Assembly (NCBI GenBank): GCA_037625715.1 | Contig: JASJHQ010000072.1 | Span: 1 to 34,817 of the forward strand | Source: JABAYQ01 sp018608925 | Lineage (GTDB): Bacteria; Bacteroidota; Bacteroidia; Flavobacteriales; UBA7312 | Direction of reading: 5' to 3' | Length of the DNA stretch: 34,817 bases | In this document: positions 33,868 through 34,817 of the stretch, piece by piece | How the letters are laid out: each line of letters begins with the position of its first letter | Numbering within the stretch: position 1 is the first letter of the stretch | The notes under the pieces: model-generated | Database searches by the model: none | Told to the model about the DNA's origin: nothing | What the model saw: only the letters and a program-made list of their open reading frames with translations | Position numbers and translations under genes: made by a program

Positions 33868-34202
33868 TATTTTTTGATTAAAAGGTTAGGTACAAAGATA
33901 AGGATAAGGGATTACAATAAAACACAAGCATCTACAAAACAATCATAAAGTTGAGCAAAACAATACAAAGAAAATTTCCTGTGTTAGCATCCTGGAAGTC
34001 AGCAAAAAAGATGGCTAATTAAAAAATAGGTTGCCATTTATGTAATCGATAAGATCGAAAAGCATAGTCGTTTAAGAATTGTAAGCTCTGGCAAAAACAA
34101 ATCCTGCAGTATTATTGACAAAAATCTTACTTTCTTTATAAAAGATTCGAAAGCTAAATCGAGGTATTTCGCAGAAACGCTACCATAAGTTTAAATCGAA
34201 GT
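33868..34202. other. Intergenic region of 335 bases, no gene seen
   Basis: This is the only gap above 300 bases in the window. It holds the promoter box of the Lacal_2735 gene at its left end. I see no open frame of note, no tRNA or tmRNA shape, and no terminator palindrome. TCTTTATAAAAGA near 34134 is only a 5-bp stem. A small RNA or a decayed gene is possible but unsupported. Confidence 0.5.
33893..33900 (-). promoter_or_regulatory. -7 promoter box of the Lacal_2735 gene
   Basis: The reverse strand reads TATCTTTG then TACC, a perfect TAnnTTTG, 25 bases before the ATG at 33867. No clear -33 element at 19 bases. Confidence 0.5.
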
Positions 34203-34817
34203 TTACTCCGAATCATCAATGAAATTAAGAAAATTGTGAATTTTATTTACAATTGATTTTTTAACTAAAATAGACTCTCCGAATTCGGTTCTAAACAAAC
34301 CTAATGATCGTTCGTTAGAAACAAGCCTTATCTCATCGTTAAAATCATCAATTAAATAATCATCTCCCTTCAAAATATAAAAAGGAAAAACAACTTCACT
34401 CTTATACTTTAATCCTTCTTTAGTATATTTTAATTTTCCTAAATGAATAACATCTTTTTTATCAATTGTTGACCTCACATAAGCTGTCTCAATTTTACTA
34501 ATTTCGTTTTTAATAACAATAGCTCCTTCTGTTGTATTATTTGCAAAAACACTCTTAAAAACAGGTATTAGATTATCATTCAAGTCTAAATTAATTGGAG
34601 AGTTTAATTGGGAAAATTTAAAGAAAATACTGTTCCAAAAATCTATATCCCAAAACTCATATTTAAAATTTTGAAAAGAAACACCATTTTCACTTATATT
34701 ATTCCTGTCAATAAAAAGAACCAAAACTTTTCTGTCATCAGTTTCTACTCCATTTTCTAGTTTGGTAAATTTAAATGGTACAATATTCATATCTCCATCA
34801 TCAGAAATCTTGTTACC
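34203..34817 (-). CDS. Unknown protein, probably cut by the right window edge
   Basis: I do not recognise this protein. The frame is open right to the window edge: nine codons precede the ATG at 34790 without a stop (GNKISDDGD), so the true start probably lies outside, and the visible part is at least 204 residues. If translation did start at 34790 it would be 195 residues. It is soluble, rich in lysine, asparagine and aspartate, with aromatic beta-like segments (KYEFWDIDFWNSIFFKFSQ, VVFPFYILKG) and no signal peptide or membrane segment in view. AT content is somewhat higher than in the neighbouring core genes, and together with the long gap at 33868-34202 this may mark an accessory region starting here. 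Confidence 0.6.
   Translation of the reverse strand, partial: GNKISDDGDMNIVPFKFTKLENGVETDDRKVLVLFIDRNNISENGVSFQNFKYEFWDIDFWNSIFFKFSQLNSPINLDLNDNLIPVFKSVFANNTTEGAIVIKNEISKIETAYVRSTIDKKDVIHLGKLKYTKEGLKYKSEVVFPFYILKGDDYLIDDFNDEIRLVSNERSLGLFRTEFGESILVKKSIVNKIHNFLNFIDDSE

Noticed and set aside
33868..34202. Hidden tRNA, tmRNA or riboswitch in the 335-base gap
   Set aside because: No cloverleaf, conserved arms or strong stems could be found by eye.

Overview
The window is an AT-rich stretch of bacterial chromosome from the phylum Bacteroidetes, most likely the order Flavobacteriales. The evidence is: (i) secreted proteins with type IX secretion (T9SS) C-terminal sorting domains; (ii) a TonB-dependent receptor with an N-terminal carboxypeptidase-regulatory-like domain; (iii) Bacteroidetes-restricted families (DUF5606, DUF5777, Lacal_2735); (iv) promoters of the Bacteroidetes type, TAnnTTTG at about -7, and few Shine-Dalgarno sequences. 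I cannot name a genus. I see no rRNA, tRNA, CRISPR array, insertion sequence, phage or integrase gene, so this is mainly core chromosome.

Layout. 1-3325: start of trigger factor (left edge, minus strand), a small exported protein, an M3 oligopeptidase paired with a DUF5606 gene, and a lone HsdR-N-type nuclease-fold gene that diverges from holA with 15 bases between the start codons. 3341-10105: rightward holA, a TonB-dependent receptor, then pyrG-yidC as a tight pair. 10111-11324: leftward DUF456 membrane protein and mqnA (futalosine-route menaquinone synthesis). 11417-14924: a T9SS-secreted Omp28/thioredoxin-like protein and purB. 14921-19360: a leftward five-gene run (UMF1 transporter, YceI, DUF5777 barrel, lhgO, unknown 182-residue protein) with gaps of 20 bases or less. 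19450-24672: SulP anion transporter, aconitase (leftward), MacB-type ABC permease. 24722-25789: the rpsF-rpsR-rplI ribosomal operon (leftward). 25938-34817: an accessory region rich in exported proteins: an alpha/beta-hydrolase lipoprotein split by a frameshift, a T9SS-sorted esterase, a secreted DRGH nuclease with two C/H zinc-type motifs, a 1281-residue cupredoxin-LRR-T9SS protein, small proteins, and an unknown gene running off the right edge.

The genes mostly serve replication, translation, membrane protein insertion, nucleotide synthesis, the TCA cycle and respiration, plus an extracellular digestion and adhesion set. Four intrinsic terminators are seen as near-perfect palindromes; three lie between convergent genes and one follows the Omp28-like gene. 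About fifteen -7 promoter boxes can be read.

I did not find a convincing new multi-gene system. The most useful leads are the one-base frameshift in the hydrolase, promoter boxes that almost touch the start codon (possible leaderless mRNAs), a shared promoter-leader motif upstream of exported-protein genes, and the duplicated C/H tail of the nuclease.
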